Assembly (NCBI GenBank): GCA_018366035.1
Contig: JAGZIW010000002.1
Coordinates: forward strand, 186,001 to 250,000
Direction of reading: 5' to 3'
Source: Butyricicoccus pullicaecorum
Lineage (GTDB): Bacteria > Bacillota > Clostridia > Oscillospirales > Butyricicoccaceae
DNA length: 64,000 bases
Shown: positions 16,933 through 25,886 of the stretch, piece by piece
How the letters are laid out: each line of letters starts with the position of its first letter
How positions within the stretch are numbered: the first letter of the stretch is position 1
Position numbers and translations under genes: made by a program
The notes under the pieces: model-generated
What the model saw: the letters and a program-made list of their open reading frames with translations, nothing else
The model's database searches: none
Told to the model about the DNA's origin: nothing

Positions 16933-18127
16933 TCGATTTTCCTCCTCCTGTGAGCAAGAATACCGGATTGTTTGCCATCATCATGGTATAGTCTGCCACC
17001 TTTTTGCCACGCGCCGCACCAATTTGGCAGACCTCTAAATTTGCATATCCCAGTTTTTTCATGCTGTCCAAGGAAATCGCCAGCGTTTCTACCGCAATCG
17101 CACTGACACAGACCCGCACCTGCGGATTTTTCTCCTTGAGCCAAGTCAGGATTTGCGGCAGTTCTCCGCCGCTTCCCCCAATAAAGGCAGCGTCCGGAAC
17201 AGGCAGTCCTGCAAAGGCTTCGGGCGCATGTCCCGCCACTGCAATCACATTAAACGTACCAAGCGCCTTGCGGTTCTGCGCAATCAGCTCCAGACCTGCG
17301 TCTTTTCTCTCGATTGCATATACAAGCCCGCGCTCTGCATGCCTTGCAAGCTCAATCGCCACCGAACCCGTGCCTGCGCCAATATCATACACAATATCCC
17401 GCGCTTGAATGTCCAGCAGATTGACTGCCGCCCAACGCACCTCCTGCTTGGTCATCGGCACCTGCCCGCGGGTAAACTGGCTGTCCCGCAGGCTTTGCCG
17501 TGCATCAACCGCCAAGTCATTACAGATCAGCAGCACAGCCAAATCTCCGGTTGCGTGCTGCGCGATACTTTCGGCATTGCCCTCCATAATTTCTTCTTGT
17601 GCACTGCCCAGATTCTCTCCCAAAATCACACGAACATCAGATAATCCTGCATCATGCAGCTGCTGACAGATGCTTTGCGCGGTATGCTGCCCGCCTGTCA
17701 GGACAAAGACCTTTCTGTGATAGCTGACTGCACCCAAAATATTTCCAGAACGTCCATGCAGGCTTAAAATATAGGCATCATCATAGCGGATTCCACACTT
17801 GGCACACAAATACTGCATACTGCTCAGTCCCGCAAAAATCTGCACCGTTCCATACGGGCGCAGAGTTTCCTGCAGCCGGTTTGTCAGACTAAAAAAGCCG
17901 GTATCACCAGACATGACCAGCGCAACCGTTTGTGCTCCGCAGGAAATGGCACGCTCTGCCATTTCGGACATTCCCACCGTTATGCTCTCGCATACACCGG
18001 ACAGCCCTTTTGCAAGACGTTCCGGTGCGAACACACAGTCTGCTTCACACAAAACCCTTTTCACCTGCTCGGTCAAGCCCTCCGGCGTGCCCATGCCTGC
18101 CCCCACAATCATAAACTGGCGTTCCAC
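16922..18127 (-). CDS. cbiET: Fused cobalt-precorrin-7 C5-methyltransferase / C15-methyltransferase-decarboxylase CbiE-CbiT
   Basis: A 401-residue fusion corresponding to aerobic CobL. CbiE (residues ~1-200) begins FMIVGAGMGTPEGLT and carries VMSGDTGFFS, the canonical tetrapyrrole methylase loop. CbiT (~205-401) is a class I methyltransferase with VYDIGAGTGSVAIELAR near residue 248 and FIGGSGGELPQIL near 310. The start is a GTG at 18127, 10 bases after AGGAG; the longer ORF upstream lies in hemL and is spurious. It lies 16 bases after hemL. Confidence 0.95.
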   Translation of the reverse strand: MERQFMIVGAGMGTPEGLTEQVKRVLCEADCVFAPERLAKGLSGVCESITVGMSEMAERAISCGAQTVALVMSGDTGFFSLTNRLQETLRPYGTVQIFAGLSSMQYLCAKCGIRYDDAYILSLHGRSGNILGAVSYHRKVFVLTGGQHTAQSICQQLHDAGLSDVRVILGENLGSAQEEIMEGNAESIAQHATGDLAVLLICNDLAVDARQSLRDSQFTRGQVPMTKQEVRWAAVNLLDIQARDIVYDIGAGTGSVAIELARHAERGLVYAIERKDAGLELIAQNRKALGTFNVIAVAGHAPEAFAGLPVPDAAFIGGSGGELPQILTWLKEKNPQVRVCVSAIAVETLAISLDSMKKLGYANLEVCQIGAARGKKVADYTMMMANNPVFLLTGGGKSNEA

Positions 18128-18143
18128 GTCTTTCAAACTCCTT

Positions 18144-19436
18144 TTATACACGTAATTCCTGCATAACCTGTTCTGCCGCCTGACAGAACGTCTCCAGATC
18201 CTCCTCTGTATGACTGACATTGACAAATGTTGCCTCATACTGTGACGGTGCAATATAGAGATTGCGCGCCAGCATACCCTGAAAATAGGTACGGAACCTG
18301 TCCAAATCGGATTTTTGTGTATCAGCAAAGCACTGTACTGGTGCATCTGTAAAATACGGGCACAGGAGTGCACCACACTGATTGACCTGTACCGCGACAC
18401 CTGCCTGCTGGGCAGCATGGCGCAAGCCCTGCGCCATGCGCTGCGCCTTGCACTCAAGTTCGCTGTAATACTGCGGGTTTGCCTGCAATATCTGAAGCTG
18501 TGTCAATCCCGCTGCCATGGCAACCGGATTACCGGACAGCGTGCCTGCCTGATAAATCGGTCCGGTTGGCGCCACCTGTGACATAATTTCCCGCTTGCCG
18601 GCATACGCACCAACAGGCATACCGCCGCCAATGATTTTGCCAAAGGTCACAAGATCGGCACGCACACCAAAGTATTCCTGCGCACCACCGCGCGCCAAGC
18701 GGAATCCGGTAATGACCTCATCAAAAATAAGCAGTGCACCATAACGGTCACAGAGGGTACGCAAACCCTGTAAAAATCCGGACTTGGGCGCAATCACACC
18801 CATATTGGCGGCAACCGGCTCCACAATCACGGCAGCAACCGCCTGTGGATTGGCTTGCATCAGCGCTTCCACCGACTCCAAGTCGTTATACTGTGCCGTC
18901 AGAGTATCAGCTGCCACCGCCTGCGGTACGCCCTTCGAATCCGGCGCGCCGCCTGTCAGGGCGCCGGAACCAGCCTTTACCAGCATGGCATCGCTGTGCC
19001 CATGGTAACAGCCCGCAAACTTGATGATCTTTGTACGTCCGGTCACGCCCCGCGCGACACGTACCGCGCTCATAACAGCCTCTGTGCCTGAATTGACCAT
19101 ACGCACCATATCGATATTTGGCACCATATCCACAAGCAGTTCTGCAACATCGACTTCGATTGGCGTGGGTGCACCAAAGGACAGCCCGTTTTCCATCGCT
19201 GCCTGCACTGCTTTCAGCACACGTGGGTCACTGTGTCCCAGAATGAGCGGGCCCCATGAGCCAATAAAATCGATATATTCGTTCCCATCTGCGTCCCATA
19301 CACGGCTGCCTGCACCGCGCACCAAAAACGGCGGTGTTCCCCCAACCGAGCGATAGGCACGCACGGGCGAATTGACGCCTCCCGGAAGAACCTTCTGAGC
19401 ACGCTCAAAGAGCGCTTGTGAGCGTTCACGATTCAT
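18144..19436 (-). CDS. hemL: Glutamate-1-semialdehyde 2,1-aminomutase HemL
   Basis: A 430-residue PLP enzyme that makes 5-aminolevulinate from glutamate-1-semialdehyde, the product of HemA. LPGGVNSPVRAYRSVGG (residues 18-34), FAGCYHGHSDAMLVKAGSGALT near residue 145 and the PLP lysine in VTFGKIIGGGMPVGAYAG near residue 267 are diagnostic. Length is standard. Its start coincides with the hemB stop region (1-base overlap). With hemA it provides the C5 route to ALA. Confidence 0.98.
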   Translation of the reverse strand: MNRERSQALFERAQKVLPGGVNSPVRAYRSVGGTPPFLVRGAGSRVWDADGNEYIDFIGSWGPLILGHSDPRVLKAVQAAMENGLSFGAPTPIEVDVAELLVDMVPNIDMVRMVNSGTEAVMSAVRVARGVTGRTKIIKFAGCYHGHSDAMLVKAGSGALTGGAPDSKGVPQAVAADTLTAQYNDLESVEALMQANPQAVAAVIVEPVAANMGVIAPKSGFLQGLRTLCDRYGALLIFDEVITGFRLARGGAQEYFGVRADLVTFGKIIGGGMPVGAYAGKREIMSQVAPTGPIYQAGTLSGNPVAMAAGLTQLQILQANPQYYSELECKAQRMAQGLRHAAQQAGVAVQVNQCGALLCPYFTDAPVQCFADTQKSDLDRFRTYFQGMLARNLYIAPSQYEATFVNVSHTEEDLETFCQAAEQVMQELRV

Positions 19437-20422
19437 TATCCAATCTCTCCTTTTCGAATGGCATCTGCAAGCTCGCAGGCATAATAGGTAATGAGAATAT
19501 CCGCACCGGCACGAAAAATACTGACTGCCGACTCACACATCACACCATGCTCATCAATCAGCCCTGCGGCGGCTGCCGCCTTGATCATGGCATATTCTCC
19601 ACTCACTGCATAAGCTGCTACCGGCAAATCAAATTGTCTGCGCGCTTCATGAATGAGGTCAAGGTAGCTCAGTGCCGGCTTAATCATCAGGATATCCGCA
19701 CCCTCTTGTACGTCCAAGGCACATTCCCGCATGGCTTCCCTTGCATTGTGCGGGTCCATCTGATACGAACGGCGGTCACCGAACGCCGGCGCAGACCCTG
19801 CTGCATCTCGAAATGGACCATAAAAATAGGAGGCATACTTTGCAGCATAGGACATAATGGGCACATTCTGAAAGCCGTTTTCGTCCAGCACCTGTCGAAT
19901 CCGTGCAATGCGCCCGTCCATCATATCGCTGGGCGCAACCATATCAGCCCCCGCCTTGGCATGGCTGAGCGCTGTCTTTGCAAGCACCTCCAGCGTTTGA
20001 TCGTTATCCACATCATGTCCGCACAGGATTCCGCAATGTCCATGTGAGGTATATTCGCACATACAGACATCTGTAATCACATAAAAATCCGGCGCAAGTT
20101 CCTTAATTTGGCGAATTCCCTGCTGTACAATGCCGTCCTCCTTCCACGCTCCCGAACCGCAAGCGTCTTTTTCCGCTGGCAGTCCAAACAGAATGACACG
20201 GGAAATCCCATGCTGTCTTGCGCGCTCTACCATACGAAACAGCTGATCCGGACTGTAATGATACTGCTCGGGCAGGGACGGGATTTCTTCATAGATTCCG
20301 GTTCCCTCACATACAAAAATTGGCCAAATCAAGCTGTCCGGCGAAATGCGTGTCTCCCGCACCATGCGGCGCAGAGTGTCCGATGTACGCAGACGGCGCG
20401 GACGAATTGTTTCATTAAACAT
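19436..20422 (-). CDS. hemB: Porphobilinogen synthase HemB
   Basis: A 328-residue enzyme that condenses two 5-aminolevulinates. RPRRLRT at the N-terminus, VITDVCMCEYTSHGHCG (zinc-type cysteine cluster) near residue 115, the first active-site lysine in MSYAAKYASYFYGPFRDA near 196 and the Schiff-base lysine in MIKPALSYLDLI near 250 are all seen. The cysteines indicate a zinc-dependent form. Start ATG at 20422 overlaps the cobA-hemD stop by 8 bases. Confidence 0.98.
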   Translation of the reverse strand: MFNETIRPRRLRTSDTLRRMVRETRISPDSLIWPIFVCEGTGIYEEIPSLPEQYHYSPDQLFRMVERARQHGISRVILFGLPAEKDACGSGAWKEDGIVQQGIRQIKELAPDFYVITDVCMCEYTSHGHCGILCGHDVDNDQTLEVLAKTALSHAKAGADMVAPSDMMDGRIARIRQVLDENGFQNVPIMSYAAKYASYFYGPFRDAAGSAPAFGDRRSYQMDPHNAREAMRECALDVQEGADILMIKPALSYLDLIHEARRQFDLPVAAYAVSGEYAMIKAAAAAGLIDEHGVMCESAVSIFRAGADILITYYACELADAIRKGEIG

Positions 20423-21905
20423 TTTCTGTCTCCTCCAGCAAACAAGCAATCATACTGTCAATCGTTGCTTTCTTCGCAACCTTCACTTTCATTCCATAGG
20501 CGCTTGCCTGTGCAGCAGTCTGCTCTCCAATACAAAGCGCAGTAAAACCCGTATACTCCGATGCGCCAACTGCCTGCACAAAGCCTTGCACGGTCGATGC
20601 GCTGGTAAAGGTCACCGCGTCCAAGGTACCTGCCGCCAGCTCCTGCTGCAGCAGCGCTGCACAGTCGGTGTGATAACGTGTTTCATAGGTAGGGATATCG
20701 GCAAAGGGAATATCTGCCTCCCGCAAACTGCGAGTCAGCTCAGGTGTGCCCTGCGCTGCACGCAGAATGAGCACTTTTTCTCCCGACTGCACGGTTTGCG
20801 TCAGCAGCTGTGCAAGATGCGCCCCATCATATATCTCCGGCATAAGATCTGCCTGAATCCCATATTGCGCGAGCGCCTTTGCAGTGCCTGCTCCAATCAC
20901 AGCAAAGCGCATACCATAGAAAGCGCGCAGGTCTGTACCCGCCTGTGTCAGCGCGTGTACCATGGCTGAAACGCCTGCCGGACTGGTCAACACCACCCAG
21001 TCCCAAGCTTCAGACAGCGTATAACGAAGGAGCGCGCTGTTTTCCAACTGTACGGTTTCGATGCAGGGACATTCCAGCACATTGGCACCCAGCCTGCGCA
21101 GCTTGCCGGACAAGGTTCCCATACGCTCACGCGGTCTGGTCACTGCAATGGTCTTGCCATGCAGCGGCAGCGGTGTAAACCAGTCCAGAGAAGTACTCAG
21201 CGCACACACCTTACCCACAACAATCAGCGCAGGACTCCGGAGTCCCGCTGCCTGCACCTCGCCTTGCAGCGTCGAAATGTCTGCAATCACCTTTTTCTGG
21301 CTGCCACGCGCACCATTGGAAATGACAGCCGCCGGCATGTCCTTTTCCATGCCTGCCGACAGCAACCCCTGCATGATCTGCGGCAATGCGGTAAGCCCCA
21401 TCAAGAACACCAAGGTTCCCCGTGTGCGCACCAATGCAGAAAAGTCAATGTCCAGCGCCTTTCCTGCACGCGCATGTCCTGTGATGATGTGCACCGAGGA
21501 GCAGTAATCCCGATGCGTTACCGGAATCCCCGCATACGCAGGAACTGCCAGCGCCGAAGTCACACCAGATACTACTTCAAACTGGATTCCATGCTCCAAG
21601 AGATACTCACATTCTTCTCCACCGCGTCCAAACAGATAGCAGTCGCCGCCCTTGAGCCGTACCACCCGTTTTCCTGTCTGCGCAAGTTCTACCAAGATTT
21701 CATTGATGCGCTCCTGCGGAACGCGATGATTGCAGTTTTCCTTGCCCACATCGACCCGCTCGGCATCTGGCGGAATCAAATCTAAAATATCCGCGCTCAC
21801 CAGCCGGTCATATACAACCACTTCAGCCTGCTGCAAAACCTCAGCCCCTCGCAAGGTGAGTAAATCACGCCCGCCCGGGCCCGCGCCAACCAGCGTTACC
21901 TTCAT
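20415..21905 (-). CDS. Fused uroporphyrinogen-III C-methyltransferase / uroporphyrinogen-III synthase (CobA-HemD)
   Basis: A 496-residue two-domain protein. The methyltransferase domain (residues ~1-245) carries LVGAGPGGRDLLTLRG, VVRLKGGDCYLFGRGGEE and VVSGVTSALAVPAYAGIP; it makes precorrin-2 from uroporphyrinogen III. The HemD domain (~250-496) has KTIAVTRPRERMGTL at its start and VTFTSASTVQGFVQA near residue 420. Start chosen at the ATG at 21905, 9 bases after GAGGTG. The fusion places ring closure and the first committed corrin methylation in one polypeptide, a common clostridial arrangement. Confidence 0.96.
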   Translation of the reverse strand: MKVTLVGAGPGGRDLLTLRGAEVLQQAEVVVYDRLVSADILDLIPPDAERVDVGKENCNHRVPQERINEILVELAQTGKRVVRLKGGDCYLFGRGGEECEYLLEHGIQFEVVSGVTSALAVPAYAGIPVTHRDYCSSVHIITGHARAGKALDIDFSALVRTRGTLVFLMGLTALPQIMQGLLSAGMEKDMPAAVISNGARGSQKKVIADISTLQGEVQAAGLRSPALIVVGKVCALSTSLDWFTPLPLHGKTIAVTRPRERMGTLSGKLRRLGANVLECPCIETVQLENSALLRYTLSEAWDWVVLTSPAGVSAMVHALTQAGTDLRAFYGMRFAVIGAGTAKALAQYGIQADLMPEIYDGAHLAQLLTQTVQSGEKVLILRAAQGTPELTRSLREADIPFADIPTYETRYHTDCAALLQQELAAGTLDAVTFTSASTVQGFVQAVGASEYTGFTALCIGEQTAAQASAYGMKVKVAKKATIDSMIACLLEETENV

Positions 21906-21909
21906 CTTT

Positions 21910-22773
21910 TCATTCACCTCGTCTTAGTCGCTCTGCCAAATCCTGTCCCAATCGCTCTGCCTGTGTGCGGTCTCCGGTACAATCGCCAAACCGGACAACC
22001 GTTTGTTCTGCATTGACATACATACCGCGCAGCTTGAGCGTGTTTCCTGTTACCTCTGCATAAGCGGCAACCGGTGATGTACAGCCGCCGTCCAAGGTAC
22101 GGACAAAGCTGCGCTCTGCCAGCGCGCAGTCACGCGCATCTGCGTCTGCAAACCGTGCCAGACAGCGGAGATCTGCGTCCGCTCTGCCCTGTACCGCAAC
22201 GATTCCCTGACCGGCTGCCGGCAGAATTTCATCTATGGAAAAATATCTGGCAATCCGGTGAGTCAGTCCCAGACGTACAAGCCCTGCACTTGCAAGCACC
22301 AATGCGCCATATTGTCCCTCGTCCAGCTTGCGCAAACGGGTTTGAATGTTTCCGCGTACCGGTTTAATGACAGCATCGGGAAATTGCTTTTCCAGCTGTA
22401 TCCTTCTTCTGGCACTTGCGCAGCCAATTGGTCTTGTCAGGTCAAGCGCTTGCAGTCCCTCTGCCAGCACCAGCGCATCTCTTGGATCCTCGCGTTTGGA
22501 GTATGCAACGATTGGAAGGCCTGCTGGCTGCTCCATCGGCATATCCTTCAGGCTATGTACTGTAAAGTCTACTTCCTTTGCAGCCAGTGCCCTGTCCAAT
22601 TCCTTAACAAACAGTCCCTTGCCGCCAATCTGCTCCAAGGTTCGATCCAAAATCAAATCCCCTGTTGTTTTCATTGTCATGAGTTCACAGGGTTCCTCTA
22701 TGGTATCCAGCACAAGCCTCGCCTGAATGACAGCCAGCTTACTGTCGCGGCTGCCAAATCGAATCGTTTCCAT
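21910..22773 (-). CDS. hemC: Hydroxymethylbilane synthase (porphobilinogen deaminase) HemC
   Basis: A 287-residue enzyme that polymerises four porphobilinogens on a dipyrromethane cofactor. IRFGSRDSKLAVIQA at the N-terminus, VHSLKDMPME near residue 75, GCASARRRIQL near 117 and the cofactor-attachment cysteine in LDGGCTSPVAAYAE near 230 are all present. It begins at the cbiJ-sirC stop with a 1-base overlap and is 4 bases from cobA-hemD. Confidence 0.98.
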   Translation of the reverse strand: METIRFGSRDSKLAVIQARLVLDTIEEPCELMTMKTTGDLILDRTLEQIGGKGLFVKELDRALAAKEVDFTVHSLKDMPMEQPAGLPIVAYSKREDPRDALVLAEGLQALDLTRPIGCASARRRIQLEKQFPDAVIKPVRGNIQTRLRKLDEGQYGALVLASAGLVRLGLTHRIARYFSIDEILPAAGQGIVAVQGRADADLRCLARFADADARDCALAERSFVRTLDGGCTSPVAAYAEVTGNTLKLRGMYVNAEQTVVRFGDCTGDRTQAERLGQDLAERLRRGE

Positions 22774-23966
22774 TATATATCCACCATCTCCCGAATCTTT
22801 TTTGCCGTTCGTGAAACTGCATGATGGTCAGAACCATCGGATACCAGACCTACGGTCACCTGACTGCCAAAGCAGACAGCCGGAAAATAAAAGGTGCTCT
22901 CTGCCGCACAATCTGCCACGCTGACTGAAATATCCCGCTTATGGCACGCCTCAAAAACCGCATGATTGACTGCACGGTCATTGGTCGCAGCAATCACTAA
23001 AAAAGCGTCCGCAATGTCGTCCTCTGTAAAGGTTTTTTCTTTCCATGTAATCACAGACCGGTCAATCTCCTGTACACAAACAGGAGATACCACATGGATC
23101 TGTGCACCAAACCGTTCCAGTACGGAAATCCGGCGTGCAGCAATGCTGCCGGCACCAATCACCACAACCTTTTTGCCCGCCAAAGAGACAAATAACGGAA
23201 AGCGCGGTGCATCGGTACGGGAAATTTTGAGCCGTGCAGCCAGATAGGATTTCATTTCTTCCAGCGAACGCCCTGTTTCCGTGAGCGGACGTGCAATCAT
23301 CAAAACGGTTGCGCCTACCTCCTTTGCGGCAGAAAGCTTTTCGGCAAAGCCGCCGCTTTTTCCGGTGTCCTTGGTGACCAAAATCTGTGCTCCCGTTTTC
23401 TTCAGCAGTGCAACATTCATTTCATGCGAAAAGGGGCCCTGCATTGCCAAAATCGACGCACCAGAAAACCCAAGTGCAGTACATTTCGCGAGCACCTCCG
23501 CGGTTGGCAATACACGTGGAAACAGTCGTTCTGTATAATTGGGAACCTTGGTATAAAAATCCAGTTCCTTACTGCCAGTTGTGAGCAGCACTTTTCCCTG
23601 ATGCTCGCACAGCCACTGCACAGCCGCTTGTGTATCGGCTACGGTAACCACCGAATCCGCCGCCTGTGTCGGACGCAAAAGGCGCAGATATTCTGCGCCA
23701 GCCTGTGCGCAGGCCTCCCGAATATTCTGTGTGACCACGCTTGCATAGGGGTGCGTTGCGTCAATCACCAGCACCCCCGCAGACAGGTGTGCTGCCATTT
23801 CCGGAACGGTCAGGCGTCCGGTATGCACACGAATACCTGCAAGCGGTTCCATGACCGCCTCGCCGTAATCCGTTGCCACAAAGACATCTGCCGGCACCTG
23901 ATGCGCAGATAGAAAACGGCACAGCTGCTTTCCCTCGGTCGTGCCTGAAAAAATCAAAATCCTCAT
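22773..23966 (-). CDS. CbiJ-SirC fusion: cobalt-precorrin-6A reductase / precorrin-2 dehydrogenase
   Basis: A 397-residue fusion. Residues ~1-250 are CbiJ/CobK: ILIFSGTTEGKQLCRFL at the N-terminus, VIDATHPYASVVTQNI near 88-103 and ILVTKDTGKSGGFAEKL near 200. Residues ~258-397 are a SirC/CysG-N/Met8-type NAD-dependent precorrin-2 dehydrogenase: FPLFVSLAGKKVVVIGAGSIAARR, then FLVIAATNDRAVNHAVFEAC and STFYFPAVCFGSQVTVGLVSDG. The second half makes sirohydrochlorin, the CbiK substrate; the first half acts later in ring reduction. The two steps are not consecutive, so the fusion probably reflects shared NAD(P)H chemistry or stoichiometry. SirC here is shorter than full CysG-N and may lack the ferrochelatase helical part. 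Confidence 0.93.
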   Translation of the reverse strand: MRILIFSGTTEGKQLCRFLSAHQVPADVFVATDYGEAVMEPLAGIRVHTGRLTVPEMAAHLSAGVLVIDATHPYASVVTQNIREACAQAGAEYLRLLRPTQAADSVVTVADTQAAVQWLCEHQGKVLLTTGSKELDFYTKVPNYTERLFPRVLPTAEVLAKCTALGFSGASILAMQGPFSHEMNVALLKKTGAQILVTKDTGKSGGFAEKLSAAKEVGATVLMIARPLTETGRSLEEMKSYLAARLKISRTDAPRFPLFVSLAGKKVVVIGAGSIAARRISVLERFGAQIHVVSPVCVQEIDRSVITWKEKTFTEDDIADAFLVIAATNDRAVNHAVFEACHKRDISVSVADCAAESTFYFPAVCFGSQVTVGLVSDGSDHHAVSRTAKKIREMVDI

Positions 23967-24691
23967 ACGCCGCGATAACCACGCGGTGTCACAAGCCGTC
24001 CCGCAATCACTCGTGTCATAGAATTTCCAATAAATACCGTAGTCAGCATATCTACACTGGCATCACGCAGCGCGCCAAGGGTCATGAGTTCAAACTGTTC
24101 GCCCTCGCGCCCAATATTGCGCACCAGTCCGCATGGTGTTTCCGGAGCTCGCTCTTCAAGCAGGATATCGCACGCTTTTTGCAGATGGTCGGTACGCTTT
24201 TTGCTCGCTGGATTGTATAGACACAGACAGAAATCGCCCTGTGCGGCAGCATGTAAACGTTTTTCAATGGTTTCCCACGGCGTCAGCAAATTGCTGAGAC
24301 TGACCACTGCAAAATCATTGGTGAGCGGTGCACCCAGAACAGCGCCGCCTGAGCAGGCCGCTGTGATTCCTGAAATGACCTCGATCTCGATTTCAGGATA
24401 TTCCTGACACACCTCGAACATTAGTCCTGCCATGCCATAAACGCCCGCATCTCCACTGGAGACGACAGCGACCTTGCGTCCCGACAGCGCAGCATCACGT
24501 GCTGCTGTACAGCGGTCTACTTCACGGGTCATGCCGGTCTGGATACGCTCTTTTCCTTCCAGCAGTCCTGCAATCAGCTCGAGATACAACCCATAACCCG
24601 CAACACAGTCACAGCTTTCCAATGCACGCACGGCGCGCAGGGTCATCTGCTCCTCTCCGCCCGGACCGATTCCGATTACATATATTTTCAT
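23963..24691 (-). CDS. cbiH: Cobalt-factor III (precorrin-3B) C17-methyltransferase CbiH
   Basis: A 242-residue tetrapyrrole methylase. IYVIGIGPGGEEQMTLRA is the N-terminal SAM motif. VAVVSSGDAGVYGMAGLMFEV near residue 75 is the CbiH/CobJ form of the GDPxxY loop, and CLYNPASKKRTDHLQKACDIL near residue 155 is diagnostic for CbiH/CobJ, the ring-contraction methylase. Overlaps hemA and cbiJ-sirC by 4 bases each. Confidence 0.96.
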   Translation of the reverse strand: MKIYVIGIGPGGEEQMTLRAVRALESCDCVAGYGLYLELIAGLLEGKERIQTGMTREVDRCTAARDAALSGRKVAVVSSGDAGVYGMAGLMFEVCQEYPEIEIEVISGITAACSGGAVLGAPLTNDFAVVSLSNLLTPWETIEKRLHAAAQGDFCLCLYNPASKKRTDHLQKACDILLEERAPETPCGLVRNIGREGEQFELMTLGALRDASVDMLTTVFIGNSMTRVIAGRLVTPRGYRGV

Positions 24692-25869
24692 TTTACTGTT
24701 CCTTTCTGCATCTTGTCCAGACAGTTCTGCATCTGTACAGCTGTCAGACCTTCCTTCATTCCGCCAATGAGCATATCTACTGTTTTGTGGACTGCAAGTT
24801 CAATCAGCTCATCTACATCATTTTCTGTATACAGCGCCGAAAAAGAGCGATCATGCCGCACACGGACAAGCGCAGTGTCCTTCATCTGTGCAATGAGCGG
24901 CAGTGCCTTGCGATATTCATACCAAGCATAAAACTCTGCCTTTTCCTCGTCTAAAATCGCGTGTGCCTGTGCACGTTCTTGGGCATTTTCATCATCTAAA
25001 GTACCCAGATCGTCTAAATTGAGCAGTCGAACCCCTGTACCGTCCATCGTTTCAATATCCCGCGGCATTGCAAGATCTACCAAGAGTGCCGGCGGCTGTG
25101 CCAAACCTGCAATCTGCGCTTTGCACAGTGTATAATGCGGGCTGGTAGTCGCACTGATCACCAAATCTGCACCCTCTATGATTTTGCACCGCTCCTCGTA
25201 AGGATAGGTCGCACAGCCCGCTGGTACAACCGTTTGTCCATGCCGGTAGGTGCGCAGCGTAACAGTCACCTGACAGCCTGCCTCATAAAGCAGGGCAGCT
25301 GCAAGCCGTCCCATCTCTCCATTTCCAATCACAACAGCACGTTTTCCATGTAACGTACCTAAGATCTCCTGTGCCAATGCCACGCCACGATGTGCCGCCG
25401 AAGCAGGCACGCCAACCAGTCTGGTTTCTGTTTTAACGCGTTTGCTGCCTGTCACCGCATACCGGAACAGCGTGTCGAGCACACTGTCTGCACAGTGCAG
25501 CCTTCTTGAAAGCGCAATGGCATCTCGAACCTGTGAAACGATTTGGTCATCTCCAAAAATCTGGGACTGCATACCGGCAGCCACCTCAAAAAGGTGTGTA
25601 ATTGCAGCATCTTCCCACCGCACACTTGCAATCGCCTGATACGCGGACAAGGATACGCCCGCAGCCCTTGTCAAAAGAACAAGCGGATCGACCGTCTGAT
25701 CCACTGTATGTAAATATAGCTCGGTGCGGTTGCAGGTTGCAATCAGCACACAGCCCAGAACACCTTCACTCTCCCGAATCCTAGGCAGCAGCTGCTCTAC
25801 CTGTCCCGCCACAAAAGAAACCGGCTCCCGCTCGGCAAGACTTGCTCTGTGAAAATCAATACCTGCCAT
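24688..25869 (-). CDS. hemA: Glutamyl-tRNA reductase HemA
   Basis: A 393-residue enzyme for the first step of C5 tetrapyrrole synthesis. The catalytic cysteine is C46 in LIATCNRTELYLH. AVVIGNGEMGRLAAALL near residue 175 is the NADPH Rossmann motif, and LVDLAMPRDIE near 245 is conserved. The start is the ATG at 25869 (MAGIDFHRASLAERE), 17 bases after cbiG; the longer ORF runs into cbiG. Placement between cbiG and cbiH, rather than in a heme locus, ties ALA supply to corrinoid demand. Confidence 0.97.
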   Translation of the reverse strand: MAGIDFHRASLAEREPVSFVAGQVEQLLPRIRESEGVLGCVLIATCNRTELYLHTVDQTVDPLVLLTRAAGVSLSAYQAIASVRWEDAAITHLFEVAAGMQSQIFGDDQIVSQVRDAIALSRRLHCADSVLDTLFRYAVTGSKRVKTETRLVGVPASAAHRGVALAQEILGTLHGKRAVVIGNGEMGRLAAALLYEAGCQVTVTLRTYRHGQTVVPAGCATYPYEERCKIIEGADLVISATTSPHYTLCKAQIAGLAQPPALLVDLAMPRDIETMDGTGVRLLNLDDLGTLDDENAQERAQAHAILDEEKAEFYAWYEYRKALPLIAQMKDTALVRVRHDRSFSALYTENDVDELIELAVHKTVDMLIGGMKEGLTAVQMQNCLDKMQKGTVK

Positions 25870-25886
25870 ACAGATATTCAAAAAAT

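Noticed and set aside
18128..18457. 110-codon N-terminal extension of the CbiET ORF
   Set aside because: Arg/Ser-rich translation of hemL in another frame; CbiE begins at the GTG at 18127 with a good ribosome binding site.
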